Shown here in pieces: positions 36,905 to 45,739 of a DNA stretch of 64,000 nt. The position numbers and the translations under genes are program-made. The notes below the pieces were generated by a model, which worked only from the letters and a program-made list of their open reading frames with translations, searched no databases and was not told the DNA's origin. The DNA lies in assembly GCA_036732755.1 (NCBI GenBank), contig DAINBU010000002.1, positions 1-64,000 on the forward strand, given 5' to 3'. How positions within the stretch are numbered: the first letter of the stretch is position 1; every line of letters begins with the position of its first letter. Origin of the DNA: DASRRB01 sp036732755. Lineage in GTDB: Bacteria > Planctomycetota > B15-G4 > SIAN01.

Positions 36905-37689
36905 TGGTCGGTGACGGCGTCGTCTTCGTGGCGTGGCAGGACCCGGAGCATCGGGCGATCTACCCGGTCGCGCGCCTGCTCGAGCGGCCCGCCTCTCCGA
37001 GTTTCGAGTTCACCTACATCGCGGGTGTGCGCGACGCCGAGCGGGCTGGCTTCTCGCCCTTCCTTGCGTTCCCGGATGAGAGCGTCGCGTACACCGGAGA
37101 CGACCTCTTCCCGCTCTTCCAGAACCGGCTCATGGTCGAGAGTCGGCCCGACTACCGCGATTATCTGTCTCGGCTCGGCCTGTCGAACGGAGTGACGCCC
37201 GTCACGCTCCTGCTGCGAAGCGGCGGCCGGCGTGCGACCGATCGCGTCGAACTGTTCGGGCGTCCAGTCGTGGATCCGGCAAAGAACGTCTTGATCTACG
37301 ACTTCTTCATTCGCGGCGTGCGCTACGCCGTCGGCGCCGAGGAACGCATCCGGACCCTGACGCAGGGCGACGTCCTCTTCTGCATGGACGACCTGCAGAA
37401 CCCGAAGCATCGTCGCGCCATCGCGCTGCGGACCGAGCCGGTCTGCGTCGTCGGTTACATGCCGGAGTACATCGCCGAGGACCTCGCGCCGTTCGGGGCA
37501 GGCAAGGCCGGTTGCGACGTCCGCGTCCTGCAGGTGAATCCCGAACCTGCGCCCGTGCAGCATCGGCTGCTCTGCCGGCTGGAGGTTCTGCGGCGACACG
37601 GCTTCGAACCGTTCTCGTCGGAGCGATTCCGGCCGCTCGCGAGCGATGCGAGTCCGCTGCCGCCGCTGGCGTCGTTGACGGCGGCGTGA
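36904..37689 (+). CDS. HipA N1-like protein with HIRAN-like segment, partner of the HipA kinase
   Basis: The 261-residue protein has two parts. Residues of about 1-110 resemble the HipA N-terminal subdomain: VFVAWQDPEHRAIYPV, FEFTYIAG and LFPLFQNRLM with RPDYRDYLSRLGL. Residues of about 150-235 resemble HIRAN domains, which bind DNA 3' ends in helicases: FCMDDLQNPKHRRAIAL, VCVVGYMPEYIAEDL and a following VLQVNPEPAP strand. In split HipBST-type systems the small N1 protein is the antitoxin. Here the HIRAN-like part could bring the complex to damaged DNA. The domain calls are by eye and should be tested by profile search. Confidence 0.6.
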   Translation: MVGDGVVFVAWQDPEHRAIYPVARLLERPASPSFEFTYIAGVRDAERAGFSPFLAFPDESVAYTGDDLFPLFQNRLMVESRPDYRDYLSRLGLSNGVTPVTLLLRSGGRRATDRVELFGRPVVDPAKNVLIYDFFIRGVRYAVGAEERIRTLTQGDVLFCMDDLQNPKHRRAIALRTEPVCVVGYMPEYIAEDLAPFGAGKAGCDVRVLQVNPEPAPVQHRLLCRLEVLRRHGFEPFSSERFRPLASDASPLPPLASLTAA

Positions 37690-37779
37690 GGTCGGCCGTC
37701 AGTTTCGTCATCGCTTGTCGTTCGTCGGACCCCGGGCTCTAATCCCCCGGACTGTCCCGCGGAGAAGCGACGACACTTC

Positions 37780-38130
37780 ATGAACGCCGACCAAGCCAGT
37801 CTCATGCGCCGCATCAGGCGTTTCGCCCGCGAGCGCGACTGGGAGCAGTTCCACACGCCGAAGAACCTGGCGATGGCGCTGTCGGTCGAGGCGTCGGAGG
37901 TGGTCGAGCTCTTCCAGTGGCTCACGGAGGCGGAGAGCCGCAAGCTGCCGGAAAAGAAGGTCCGCGATCTCGCCGACGAACTGGCTGACACCTACATCTA
38001 TCTGTTGAAGCTCGCCGACCAGTTCGGGATCGACCTGACGCAGGCGGCGACGGCCAAGCTGAGGAAGAATGCCGTGAAGTACCCCGTCGGCAAGGCGCGG
38101 GGGTCGGCGAAGAAGTACACCGAGCTGTAA
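37780..38130 (+). CDS. MazG-like nucleotide pyrophosphohydrolase
   Basis: The 116-residue protein is a compact all-alpha NTP pyrophosphohydrolase of the MazG/DCTPP1 (RS21-C6) type. WEQFHTPKNLAMALSVEASEVVELFQW carries the first acidic pair and VRDLADELADTYIYLLKLAD the second (ExxE plus ExxD), which bind magnesium. It hydrolyses nucleoside triphosphates to monophosphates. It sits four bases upstream of the DUF2075 helicase gene, after the HipA-like pair, so all four are probably co-transcribed. Removing nucleotides is a known abortive defence strategy; that role here is inference. Confidence 0.9.
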   Translation: MNADQASLMRRIRRFARERDWEQFHTPKNLAMALSVEASEVVELFQWLTEAESRKLPEKKVRDLADELADTYIYLLKLADQFGIDLTQAATAKLRKNAVKYPVGKARGSAKKYTEL

Positions 38131-38134
38131 GCAC

Positions 38135-40552
38135 GTGCAGCTCTACGCGGGCAGCTCGAAGCAGTTCATCGAAGACGCCGTCCAGAACCAGATCGCCGAG
38201 AAGTTGAAGCTCGCGTTCAACAGCCAGTTCCGGTTCTCGCCTTCGCCCGGCGAAGTCGCATCGTGGCGCAACTCGCTTTCGAAACTGAAGGACGTCTTCC
38301 AGCGGGCGAAGCTGACGGACCACGGGGTCGTCCTCGAATACCAGCTGCCCCTATCGTCCAAGCGCCTCGACTGCATGGTGACCGGGAACAACTCCGATCG
38401 CCGCGGCAGCGCGGTCATCGTCGAGCTCAAGCAGTGGGAGAAGTGCGAGGAGGCGGACGGCGAGAACGAGGTCACGACGTGGACCGGCCACGGGAAGCGC
38501 TCCGTGCTCCATCCGTCGGTCCAGGTCGGCCAGTACGAGATGTACCTGCGCGACACCAACGCGGCGTTCCACGAGGGGCCGGAGCCCGTCGACCTGCACG
38601 CGTGCAGCTACCTGCACAACTACACGATCGCGGCCGACGATCTGCTGCGGTCGAGGAAGTACCGGCGCTACGTCGGCAACTACCCGCTCTTCTCGATGGA
38701 CGACGTCGACCCGCTGTGCAATTACCTCGACGGCTTCGTCTCAGGAGGAGACGGCATGCCCGTCCTCCAACGTGTCGTCGAGAGCCGGTTCCGCGCGAGC
38801 AAGAAGCTGCTCGAACACGTCGGCGACGTCATCAAGGCGAAGAAGGAGTACATCCTCCTCGACGAGCAGCTCGTCGTGTACGACGAGGTCTTCGCCGCCG
38901 CCCGCAAGGGATTCGCGAACAAGCAGAAGACGCTGCTGCTCGTCAAGGGCGGACCCGGGACCGGCAAGTCGGTGATTGCCCTCAACCTGATGGCCGACCT
39001 CTCGATCGAGCACTTCAACGCGCACTACGCCACCGGCTCGAAATCGTTCACCGAGACGCTGCGCAAGATCGTCGGCTCGCGCGCCTCCGCACAGTTCAAG
39101 TACTTCAACAGCTATGGGTGCGCGGAGCCCGACGAACTCGACGTCCTGATCCTCGACGAGGCCCACCGCATCCGGAAGACGAGCGTCAACCGCTTCACGC
39201 CCAAGACCGCGCGCAGCGGCAAGCCGCAGATCGAGGAGCTCCTGAACGCCGCGAAGGTGAGCGTCTTCTTCATCGACGACCTGCAGGGCGTGCGCCCCGA
39301 CGAGGTCGGCAGCACCGCCGTGATCCGCGAGGCCGCCGCGAAGATCGGCTGCCGCATTCACGAGTACGAGCTCGAGGCGCAGTTCCGCTGCGCCGGCTCG
39401 GACGCCTTCGTGAACTGGATCGACAACACGCTCGGGATCCGGAAGACCGCGAACATCCTGTGGCAGGGGGATGAGCGCTTCGAGTTCAAGGTGTTCGAGT
39501 CGCCGGCCGAACTCGAAGCGGCGATCCGACAGCGGGTTGCCGAGGGTTCGACGGCGCGAATGACGGCGGGGTTCTGCTGGCCATGGTCGAACCCGGATGC
39601 GCGCGGGTCGCTGGTCGACGACGTCGTGATCGGCGACTTCCGTCGGCCGTGGAACGCCAAGCCCGAAGCGACGCGCCTGGCGAAGGGCATCCCGAAGGCA
39701 TCGCTCTGGGCCTTCGACCCGACCGGGATCAACCAGGTCGGCTGCGTCTACACGGCGCAGGGATTCGAATTCGACTACGTGGGAGTGATCTTCGGACGGG
39801 ATCTCATCTACAACCCGACGAGCGTCGACTGGGAGGGCCGGAAGGAGCTCTCCCACGACAAGGCGGTGAAGCAGGGCAAGGAGCGTTTCGCCGACCTCGT
39901 CAAGCGCACGTATCGCGTCCTCCTCTCGCGTGGAATGAAGGGTTGCTACGTCCACTTCATGGACCGCGAGACGCGCGACTTCTTCATGAGTCGGATCGAA
40001 GCGAAGGTCCATGCGAAGCCCTCGGTCGTGCCGGTGCCGACGTTCACGCCGCGCGGTCCGACGTTGGACCTCCTGCAAGAGATCCGGCCGGACGAGCGGT
40101 TCACGACGCACCTTCCCGTCTACTCGCTGGCCGTGGCGGCCGGTGGCTTCAGCGAGGGACAGTCCGTGCGGCCGATCGGCTGGGCGAAGGTCTCGCTCGG
40201 CCGTCCGCTGCAGAAGGACATGTTCATCGCGCGGGTCGCCGGCGCTTCCATGGAGCCCACCGTTCGCGACGGAAGCTGGTGCGTGTTCCAGATCGAGCGC
40301 GGCGGGAGCCGTGACGGGAAGGTGGTCCTGGTGCAGAGCCGTCAGATCTCGGATCCCGAGACCGGGCATCAGTACACGATCAAGCGGTATCGCAGCGAGA
40401 AGGAGTTGTTCCCGGACGGGACGTGGCGGCACAAGAGGATCGTGCTTTCGCCGGACAACAACAAGTTCGCGGACATCGTGCTTGACGATGTAGAGGCGGA
40501 TTCGTTTTCCGTCGTCGCCGAGTTGGTGCAGCCGGTTCCAGACGTGTCGTAG
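38135..40552 (+). CDS. DUF2075 helicase with LexA/S24-like C-terminal domain
   Basis: The 805-residue protein combines three parts. Residues 1-230 include a nuclease-like segment with VIVELKQWEKC. Residues of about 250-640 are a DUF2075 superfamily 1 helicase: Walker A VKGGPGTGKSV (270-278), LILDEAHRIRK (about 338-348) and RVLLSRGMKGCYV at the end. Residues of about 670-800 match S24 peptidase domains of LexA/UmuD: ARVAGASMEPTVRDGSW with Ser at about 705 and YTIKRY with Lys at about 750, then VLSPDNN. The helicase-S24 fusion suggests self-cleavage or damage-controlled release. A similar tail occurs in the large helicase at 41627-45712. The GTG start is four bases after the MazG-like stop. Confidence 0.85.
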   Translation: MQLYAGSSKQFIEDAVQNQIAEKLKLAFNSQFRFSPSPGEVASWRNSLSKLKDVFQRAKLTDHGVVLEYQLPLSSKRLDCMVTGNNSDRRGSAVIVELKQWEKCEEADGENEVTTWTGHGKRSVLHPSVQVGQYEMYLRDTNAAFHEGPEPVDLHACSYLHNYTIAADDLLRSRKYRRYVGNYPLFSMDDVDPLCNYLDGFVSGGDGMPVLQRVVESRFRASKKLLEHVGDVIKAKKEYILLDEQLVVYDEVFAAARKGFANKQKTLLLVKGGPGTGKSVIALNLMADLSIEHFNAHYATGSKSFTETLRKIVGSRASAQFKYFNSYGCAEPDELDVLILDEAHRIRKTSVNRFTPKTARSGKPQIEELLNAAKVSVFFIDDLQGVRPDEVGSTAVIREAAAKIGCRIHEYELEAQFRCAGSDAFVNWIDNTLGIRKTANILWQGDERFEFKVFESPAELEAAIRQRVAEGSTARMTAGFCWPWSNPDARGSLVDDVVIGDFRRPWNAKPEATRLAKGIPKASLWAFDPTGINQVGCVYTAQGFEFDYVGVIFGRDLIYNPTSVDWEGRKELSHDKAVKQGKERFADLVKRTYRVLLSRGMKGCYVHFMDRETRDFFMSRIEAKVHAKPSVVPVPTFTPRGPTLDLLQEIRPDERFTTHLPVYSLAVAAGGFSEGQSVRPIGWAKVSLGRPLQKDMFIARVAGASMEPTVRDGSWCVFQIERGGSRDGKVVLVQSRQISDPETGHQYTIKRYRSEKELFPDGTWRHKRIVLSPDNNKFADIVLDDVEADSFSVVAELVQPVPDVS

Positions 40553-40615
40553 CGCGAAACCGTCACGACGCCGACGTCCTCGGATCGCCGAACTGAACTG
40601 GATATTGCGGCTCGT

Positions 40616-41575
40616 CTACCCCGCCTTGAACATCTTTCGATAGTGCCAATCGAGGGCCTCCTCACTCGGCCGACAGCGCGGGTCCGACGGGAGATTCACG
40701 ATCTTCTTGTCGTTGAAGATCGCATACCTCTTCCCGTTGCCGAAGTCCTTCTGGAGCCGCGGGCTCACGCGAACGTTGAAGTCAGGCGTGACGGCGACGT
40801 AGCCGAGGTCGAAGAGGGTGTGGAATTCCTGCGTCAACAGCAAGCCGTTCTGGACATGGTTCGAGCGCGGGCCGAGATAGGGCTGGATGTGGGCGGCAGC
40901 CAGGACGGGCTCGGTGTGTTCGCCGGTAATGGCGCACGAGCCGGAGTAGACGTCCAGAAGTCGCGCGCGAAACGAGCCCTGGCCCTCGCGTCGCACGGTG
41001 GGCGCGACAGTGATCGTCCTCTCGTCCGAATCTACCAAGCGGAATCGGTCGGTCATCTCCTCGAGAGGCACGGCCTCGGCGCGCATTGCGGATTCGAGGA
41101 TCTCGACATTCCTTGGGTCTTCCTCGTAGCGGCCCTGCTGGATGGACGGCTTCCAGCCACGCGCTTCGCCCCACGGGATCCACGCCGAGTCGTTCCACAG
41201 CGAGAGATGAATCAGTGCGATACAGCCGAGCGGACGCGTCTCCGCGCCTTCTCGGGACATGTCGCGCATTCGGTATCCGAGAATCCTCTCTTCGAATGCC
41301 TCCCGAGTCGGATCGCCGTTCCGGTCACCGAACGTCAGCCACGCATCCCGAAGCGGCAGGCGACAGAAGCTCGCGAAGAAGCCGAATCCGACGATGGCCT
41401 TGTCGGGCGACTTGAGACGAAAGAAGAACGGGTCGCCCGCAGCGAACTTCGCCGTCGGTCGCTGCGCGCTCGGCAACCAGAAGTTCGCTTCGTCGAGACG
41501 GCCGCGGTCATCGGCCTTGCTGCGCAGGTACTCGAACCAGCGATGATCCGTGAGTGCAACGAACGGTGCGGCCAT
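40616..41575 (-). CDS. HNH endonuclease (HNH_2 type), second gene of the helicase operon
   Basis: The 319-residue protein has an N-terminal domain with FVALTDHRWFEYLRS, EANFWLPSAQ, PFFFRLKSPDKAIVGFGFF, which recalls EVE/PUA-like modified-base readers, and a C-terminal HNH_2 nuclease: RARLLDVYSGSCAITGEH, VLAAAHIQPYLG, NHVQNGLLLTQEFHTLFDLGYV. The start at 41575 is chosen because GAGGAG stands four bases upstream; the frame is open to 41611. It lies about 50 bases after the large helicase gene on the same strand. A reader domain plus HNH plus helicase is a layout seen in type IV-like restriction systems; that role is inferred. Confidence 0.8.
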   Translation of the reverse strand: MAAPFVALTDHRWFEYLRSKADDRGRLDEANFWLPSAQRPTAKFAAGDPFFFRLKSPDKAIVGFGFFASFCRLPLRDAWLTFGDRNGDPTREAFEERILGYRMRDMSREGAETRPLGCIALIHLSLWNDSAWIPWGEARGWKPSIQQGRYEEDPRNVEILESAMRAEAVPLEEMTDRFRLVDSDERTITVAPTVRREGQGSFRARLLDVYSGSCAITGEHTEPVLAAAHIQPYLGPRSNHVQNGLLLTQEFHTLFDLGYVAVTPDFNVRVSPRLQKDFGNGKRYAIFNDKKIVNLPSDPRCRPSEEALDWHYRKMFKAG

Positions 41576-41626
41576 CAGCTCCTCTCGCATACGACGAAGG
41601 TGTTCAAGCAATCGGGAGGAATGAAG

Positions 41627-44600
41627 CTACACGAAAGTTCTCGCGATCTCCTTCGTCACCGGGCTCATTAACCTCCACCTAACCCTCATCGGCGCCTCCC
41701 CCTCACTGCTCACCATGACAACCAGCCCGCAGTACGTGAACACGCCCTCGCGCTTGCTCCCTCTCACCCAAAGATGCACCTCCGTTCCCGCTTCCATCGC
41801 CTCGATCAGCCCCCCTCCCTTCTTGTCTCCCCTCGTCGTCTTCTCCTGACTCGTCCACTCAAAGATCTCGGGACTCACGAATCGATCGACGTACTGGCTC
41901 CCCGCGCTCATCGCGGTCTTGTCCAGCGTTGTCAGCAGCACAATCCGCTGGTTGTCGAGAGTCACGTGACCGGAGTTCCAATTGCCGGGGTTGTAGGTCT
42001 GGCCGTAAAGGGGAGGAATGTCATCGCGGCGGAACTGCTGATGGAGGTGACGGGCGAGAGGATTCCATTCGCGTTGGTCGAGTCTGCGGACGAGGCGGGC
42101 GACGAGACTCATGGAGTCATCGGCGGGGAGGGGCGGCTCACCGGCGCGATCGGAGACGAGGGAGAAGCGATCGCCAGCGCGCGCGAGGCGCTTGAGCGCG
42201 GGAGCTGCGGTTTCGCCGCTCCACTTGCTGACGAGGATGGCCTGTCCGATTAGGTCGGCGCGCGTCTCGTTTCGGATCCAACTCATCAGCAGAAGATCGC
42301 CGTGACGAATGGGGTCGGGGCCACCGTCCATGGAATCGCCGCGTGCGGTGACCAGGAAGAGGTCGGGGTCGGGTGGGACGGGGATCGTGCCTGGACGGAT
42401 CTCGCGATGGAGAGGGGCGTGGTCGGCGGGACTCGCCTTTGACGTATCGAAGGCGCCACATGCGACGGCGTAGTCGGGGAAGAGGGGGAGTGCGAGGCCG
42501 GGATTCGCGGATGTGCCGAGTGGATCTCCGGCGGCGTTCTCGCGCGCGTCGGGACGGAGGACCCATCCCTCCGCAGCTTTGTCGAAGAGCACCCAATGAT
42601 CGGTGCCCGGATGGCCAGCCGCCGGCCCGAACCAGCGCCGCAACAGCGTGACGAGCGCGTTGCCGGCATCGCCCGGCTTCTTCGCGACATTGAGCGCGAT
42701 CTTCACGAAGTCGCCGAGGTACTCGACGCCGTCGGCGCGGAAGGGGACGGTCTTGCCGGTCGGCAGGGCCTCGCGCTCGCGAGTGGGGAGGAAGATCAGG
42801 GGCTTGCCGGCCGCGTGGCTGACTTTGCAGCGGATGAGGCTGGAGTCGATCGGCTTCTGGCTGACGAGATAACGCGCGAGGCGCCACTCGACGAGTTCGG
42901 CGACCATTGCAGTGAACGAATCGGCGAGGTCGGGCGCGACCGTGAAGCGGGGCGCGAAGTGGTCGTCCTTCAGCTCGAACCACTCCGCCTTCGCGCCCTT
43001 CAATTCGCCGAGCCACGCCGCAACGGGCCACTTGCGCCAGTAGGCCAGCCACGCTGACTCACTCGCATCGGCGACGCTCGGAATCTCCTGCGTCTGGACG
43101 TCGCGCGCGAGCCGCGGGTCGCCGAGGATCAACTCGCGCGAAACCTTTGCGAGCTGCGCGACGCTCATTCCGCCAAGCAGCGCGCCTTCGTGCAGCAGCG
43201 CGCGCAGCAGCACGAACTTGTAGCTCTTGGTCATCGGCTCGAGTTCGAGCGCGCGCAGGAACTCGCCCGACGCATCGAGGACCGCCGACTCCGGATCGCT
43301 CGTCAACTTCGCTTCGCGCAGGAAGTCGAACCAACCGCCGTGCTTCGCGCGCGGCGCGCCCGGGTTGTACCCCGATCGGAACGCCTGCGCGGCCGACGGC
43401 CGATACCCGGTCTCGTCGAACACCTCGCGACACCAGAGGCTCAGCTCGTCGCCGGTCGAAAGCCGCAGGAGCTGGCGGAACATGTCGACGAGGCCGAGCT
43501 CGTAGTTGACCTTGCACCCTTCCGGCAGGTCGAACTCGTTCTTCTTCATCGCGTCGAGCACCCGCGCGGGCGAGACGTGCGAACCATGCGCGCCGAGCGT
43601 CAACAGCGTCCGCGGCTTCAACAGGAACGACCGGTGGTTGCCGATGAAGTCGACGACCTTCAGGACCTTGCCGTCGCGCCCCTTGCGCAAGCCGCGGCCG
43701 AGTTGCTGCAGGAAGATGACGGGCGACTCGGTCGGCCGCAACATGAGGACGGAGTCGGCCTCGGGCACGTCGAGCCCTTCGTTGAAGACATCGACGGAGA
43801 AGAGGACCGGGAGCTCGCCTTCCCGGAACGCGGCCACGGTGTCGTGGCGCGCGTCGCTGTCGGATCCGGTGTGGACGGCAGCGGCCTTCACGCCGGCGTT
43901 GCGGAAGTGTTCCCGCATGTAGTTGGCGTGGGTCACGGTGCAGCAGAAGGCGAGCGTCCGCCTGCCGCCAGACTTGCGCCACTCGCGCAGGGCCTGGTCG
44001 GCGCGCTCGCGCGTCTCGACGGCACGGGTCAGGGCCTGCGGGTCGAACTTGCCGTTGCGCCACGGGATCGGTTCGAAGTCGACGACGTCGCGCACACCGA
44101 AGTACTCGAAGGGGCAGAGCTCCTTCCGTTCGATCCCCTTGACGAGGTTGCAGTCGAAGATGAGGTTGTCGCCGCAGAGCGCGAGGAGATCGGCGCCGTC
44201 CATGCGCTCGGGAGTTGCGGTCAATCCCAACAGGAATGACGGTCGGAAATGGTCGAGCACTCGGCGGTAGCTCTTCGCGGCGGCGTGGTGAAACTCGTCA
44301 ATGACGATGTAGTCGAACGCATTCGCCTCGAATTCGTCGAGGTGGTCGGCAAGCGTCTGGATGCTCGCGAAGACGATTTCGGCGCTCGGGGCCTTCTCTC
44401 TGCCATTGAAGGTGCCGAGATCGGCGTCGGGCCGGACGCAGCGGAACGAATCGCGGCTCTGCTTCAAGATCTCTTCACGGTGCGCGACGAAGAGGACGCG
44501 CCGGAACGGCTTCGAGTCGAACGCGGCGAGGTAGGTCTTGCCGAGTCCAGTCGCCATGACGACGAGGCCGGCACGGAAGCCCTTCGCCCGAGTGTCTTGC

Positions 44601-45712
44601 AACGCGGCGAGCGCTTCGGCCTGGATCGCGTGGGGAACGACGACGACAGGCGCGTCGCGTGGCGTCGTGAACTGGACGAGCTCTTGGGTGTTCGGCCGCG
44701 TCTCGCGATAGGCACGCAGCCATTCTCGAGTCGGCGGCCTGCTTCGTGGGTCGCTCCAGAGCTTGTCGAAGGCTCGTCGCATCGGGCCGACGTCGGCCGT
44801 CACGACGTTCCATTCGATCCCGCCGGAGAGAGCGCTGCGACTGAGGTTGCTGCTGCCGACGACCGCCGACGCCGTGTCGCCCGAGCTCGACCAGAAGAGG
44901 TAGCCCTTCGGATGGAAGCTCGTCGCATTGTCGTGGAAGACCTTGACCGCGATGCGCTCGGGAGTCGCCTCGCACCAGTCCGTCAGGAGCAGCAGCGCGT
45001 GCGCGTCCGTGATGTTGAGGTAGTCGGTCGTGAGCACGCGGATGGAGGCGCCACGCTCGAGAGCGGTCTGCAGCGCCGGCGCCACCAGATCGAGGCCCGA
45101 GCGCATGATGAAGCTGACGACGAGGTCGATCCGATCGAAAGTCCGGTCGCCGAGCCGAGCGACGACGGCGTCGAGCATGCGCGCGTCGCCGCCGGGGAGC
45201 AGTTCGAGCTCTCGCGTCGCGTCGCTCACCGTCTCCGCCAGGTAGTTCGCTCGCCCCGGAATGACCCACCGCACGCCTCCGCGCGGATCGGGGACGTCGC
45301 CGCGATATCGCGGAATCACGTGCACGTGTAGATGCGGCACCGTCTGCCCCGCCGCCTCCCCTGCATTGAAACCGACGTTGAATCCATCTGGCCGCGGCGA
45401 CAGCTCCACATCGAGCCGCCGCTTCACCTTCTCGACGAGCTCCCAGATCGCCGCGCGCTCCTCCGTCGTCGCGACCCAATATGTCTCGCACGGGCGCCGC
45501 GTCACGACCAGCGCATGCCCCGGGCTCACCGGGAACTTGTCGCGAATCGCGAACGCGAGCGCGTTGCTCGCGATCCACTGGCTCGGCGGGATGTCGAGGA
45601 ACGGGGAGGACAAAGGGGACACCAAGGTCGAACGGGTCGCTCGGGGTGGACGGGAAGGATCGTAGTGCGCGTCGGCGGTTTTCACCGCCGGTAGAGTGAC
45701 GCTGCCAGACAC
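41627..45712 (-). CDS. HIT-PLD-SF2 helicase with LexA/S24-like domain and DUF3427 tail
   Basis: The 1361-residue protein has five recognisable parts. A HIT domain ends with TVPHLHVHVIPRY (about residue 125-135). A phospholipase-D-like domain carries SFHPKGYLFW (about 266) and VVGSSNLSRSAL. An SF2 helicase carries Walker A VMATGLGKTYL (about 386-395), DEFHHA (about 470), LGLTATPER and QQLGRGLRKG. A DUF3427 region surrounds an S24-like domain: VTARGDSMDGG with Ser at about 1127 and LKRLARAG with Lys at about 1174. The C-terminus (ending EGVFTYCGLVV...VRWRLMS) completes DUF3427. PLD-helicase-DUF3427 proteins are linked to defence. The GTG at 45712 is the earliest start; 45622, just before the HIT domain, is also likely. 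Confidence 0.82.
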   Translation of the reverse strand: MSGSVTLPAVKTADAHYDPSRPPRATRSTLVSPLSSPFLDIPPSQWIASNALAFAIRDKFPVSPGHALVVTRRPCETYWVATTEERAAIWELVEKVKRRLDVELSPRPDGFNVGFNAGEAAGQTVPHLHVHVIPRYRGDVPDPRGGVRWVIPGRANYLAETVSDATRELELLPGGDARMLDAVVARLGDRTFDRIDLVVSFIMRSGLDLVAPALQTALERGASIRVLTTDYLNITDAHALLLLTDWCEATPERIAVKVFHDNATSFHPKGYLFWSSSGDTASAVVGSSNLSRSALSGGIEWNVVTADVGPMRRAFDKLWSDPRSRPPTREWLRAYRETRPNTQELVQFTTPRDAPVVVVPHAIQAEALAALQDTRAKGFRAGLVVMATGLGKTYLAAFDSKPFRRVLFVAHREEILKQSRDSFRCVRPDADLGTFNGREKAPSAEIVFASIQTLADHLDEFEANAFDYIVIDEFHHAAAKSYRRVLDHFRPSFLLGLTATPERMDGADLLALCGDNLIFDCNLVKGIERKELCPFEYFGVRDVVDFEPIPWRNGKFDPQALTRAVETRERADQALREWRKSGGRRTLAFCCTVTHANYMREHFRNAGVKAAAVHTGSDSDARHDTVAAFREGELPVLFSVDVFNEGLDVPEADSVLMLRPTESPVIFLQQLGRGLRKGRDGKVLKVVDFIGNHRSFLLKPRTLLTLGAHGSHVSPARVLDAMKKNEFDLPEGCKVNYELGLVDMFRQLLRLSTGDELSLWCREVFDETGYRPSAAQAFRSGYNPGAPRAKHGGWFDFLREAKLTSDPESAVLDASGEFLRALELEPMTKSYKFVLLRALLHEGALLGGMSVAQLAKVSRELILGDPRLARDVQTQEIPSVADASESAWLAYWRKWPVAAWLGELKGAKAEWFELKDDHFAPRFTVAPDLADSFTAMVAELVEWRLARYLVSQKPIDSSLIRCKVSHAAGKPLIFLPTREREALPTGKTVPFRADGVEYLGDFVKIALNVAKKPGDAGNALVTLLRRWFGPAAGHPGTDHWVLFDKAAEGWVLRPDARENAAGDPLGTSANPGLALPLFPDYAVACGAFDTSKASPADHAPLHREIRPGTIPVPPDPDLFLVTARGDSMDGGPDPIRHGDLLLMSWIRNETRADLIGQAILVSKWSGETAAPALKRLARAGDRFSLVSDRAGEPPLPADDSMSLVARLVRRLDQREWNPLARHLHQQFRRDDIPPLYGQTYNPGNWNSGHVTLDNQRIVLLTTLDKTAMSAGSQYVDRFVSPEIFEWTSQEKTTRGDKKGGGLIEAMEAGTEVHLWVRGSKREGVFTYCGLVVMVSSEGEAPMRVRWRLMSPVTKEIARTFV

Positions 45713-45739
45713 CGACTCGGAGGAAGCCTCGGACTTTCA

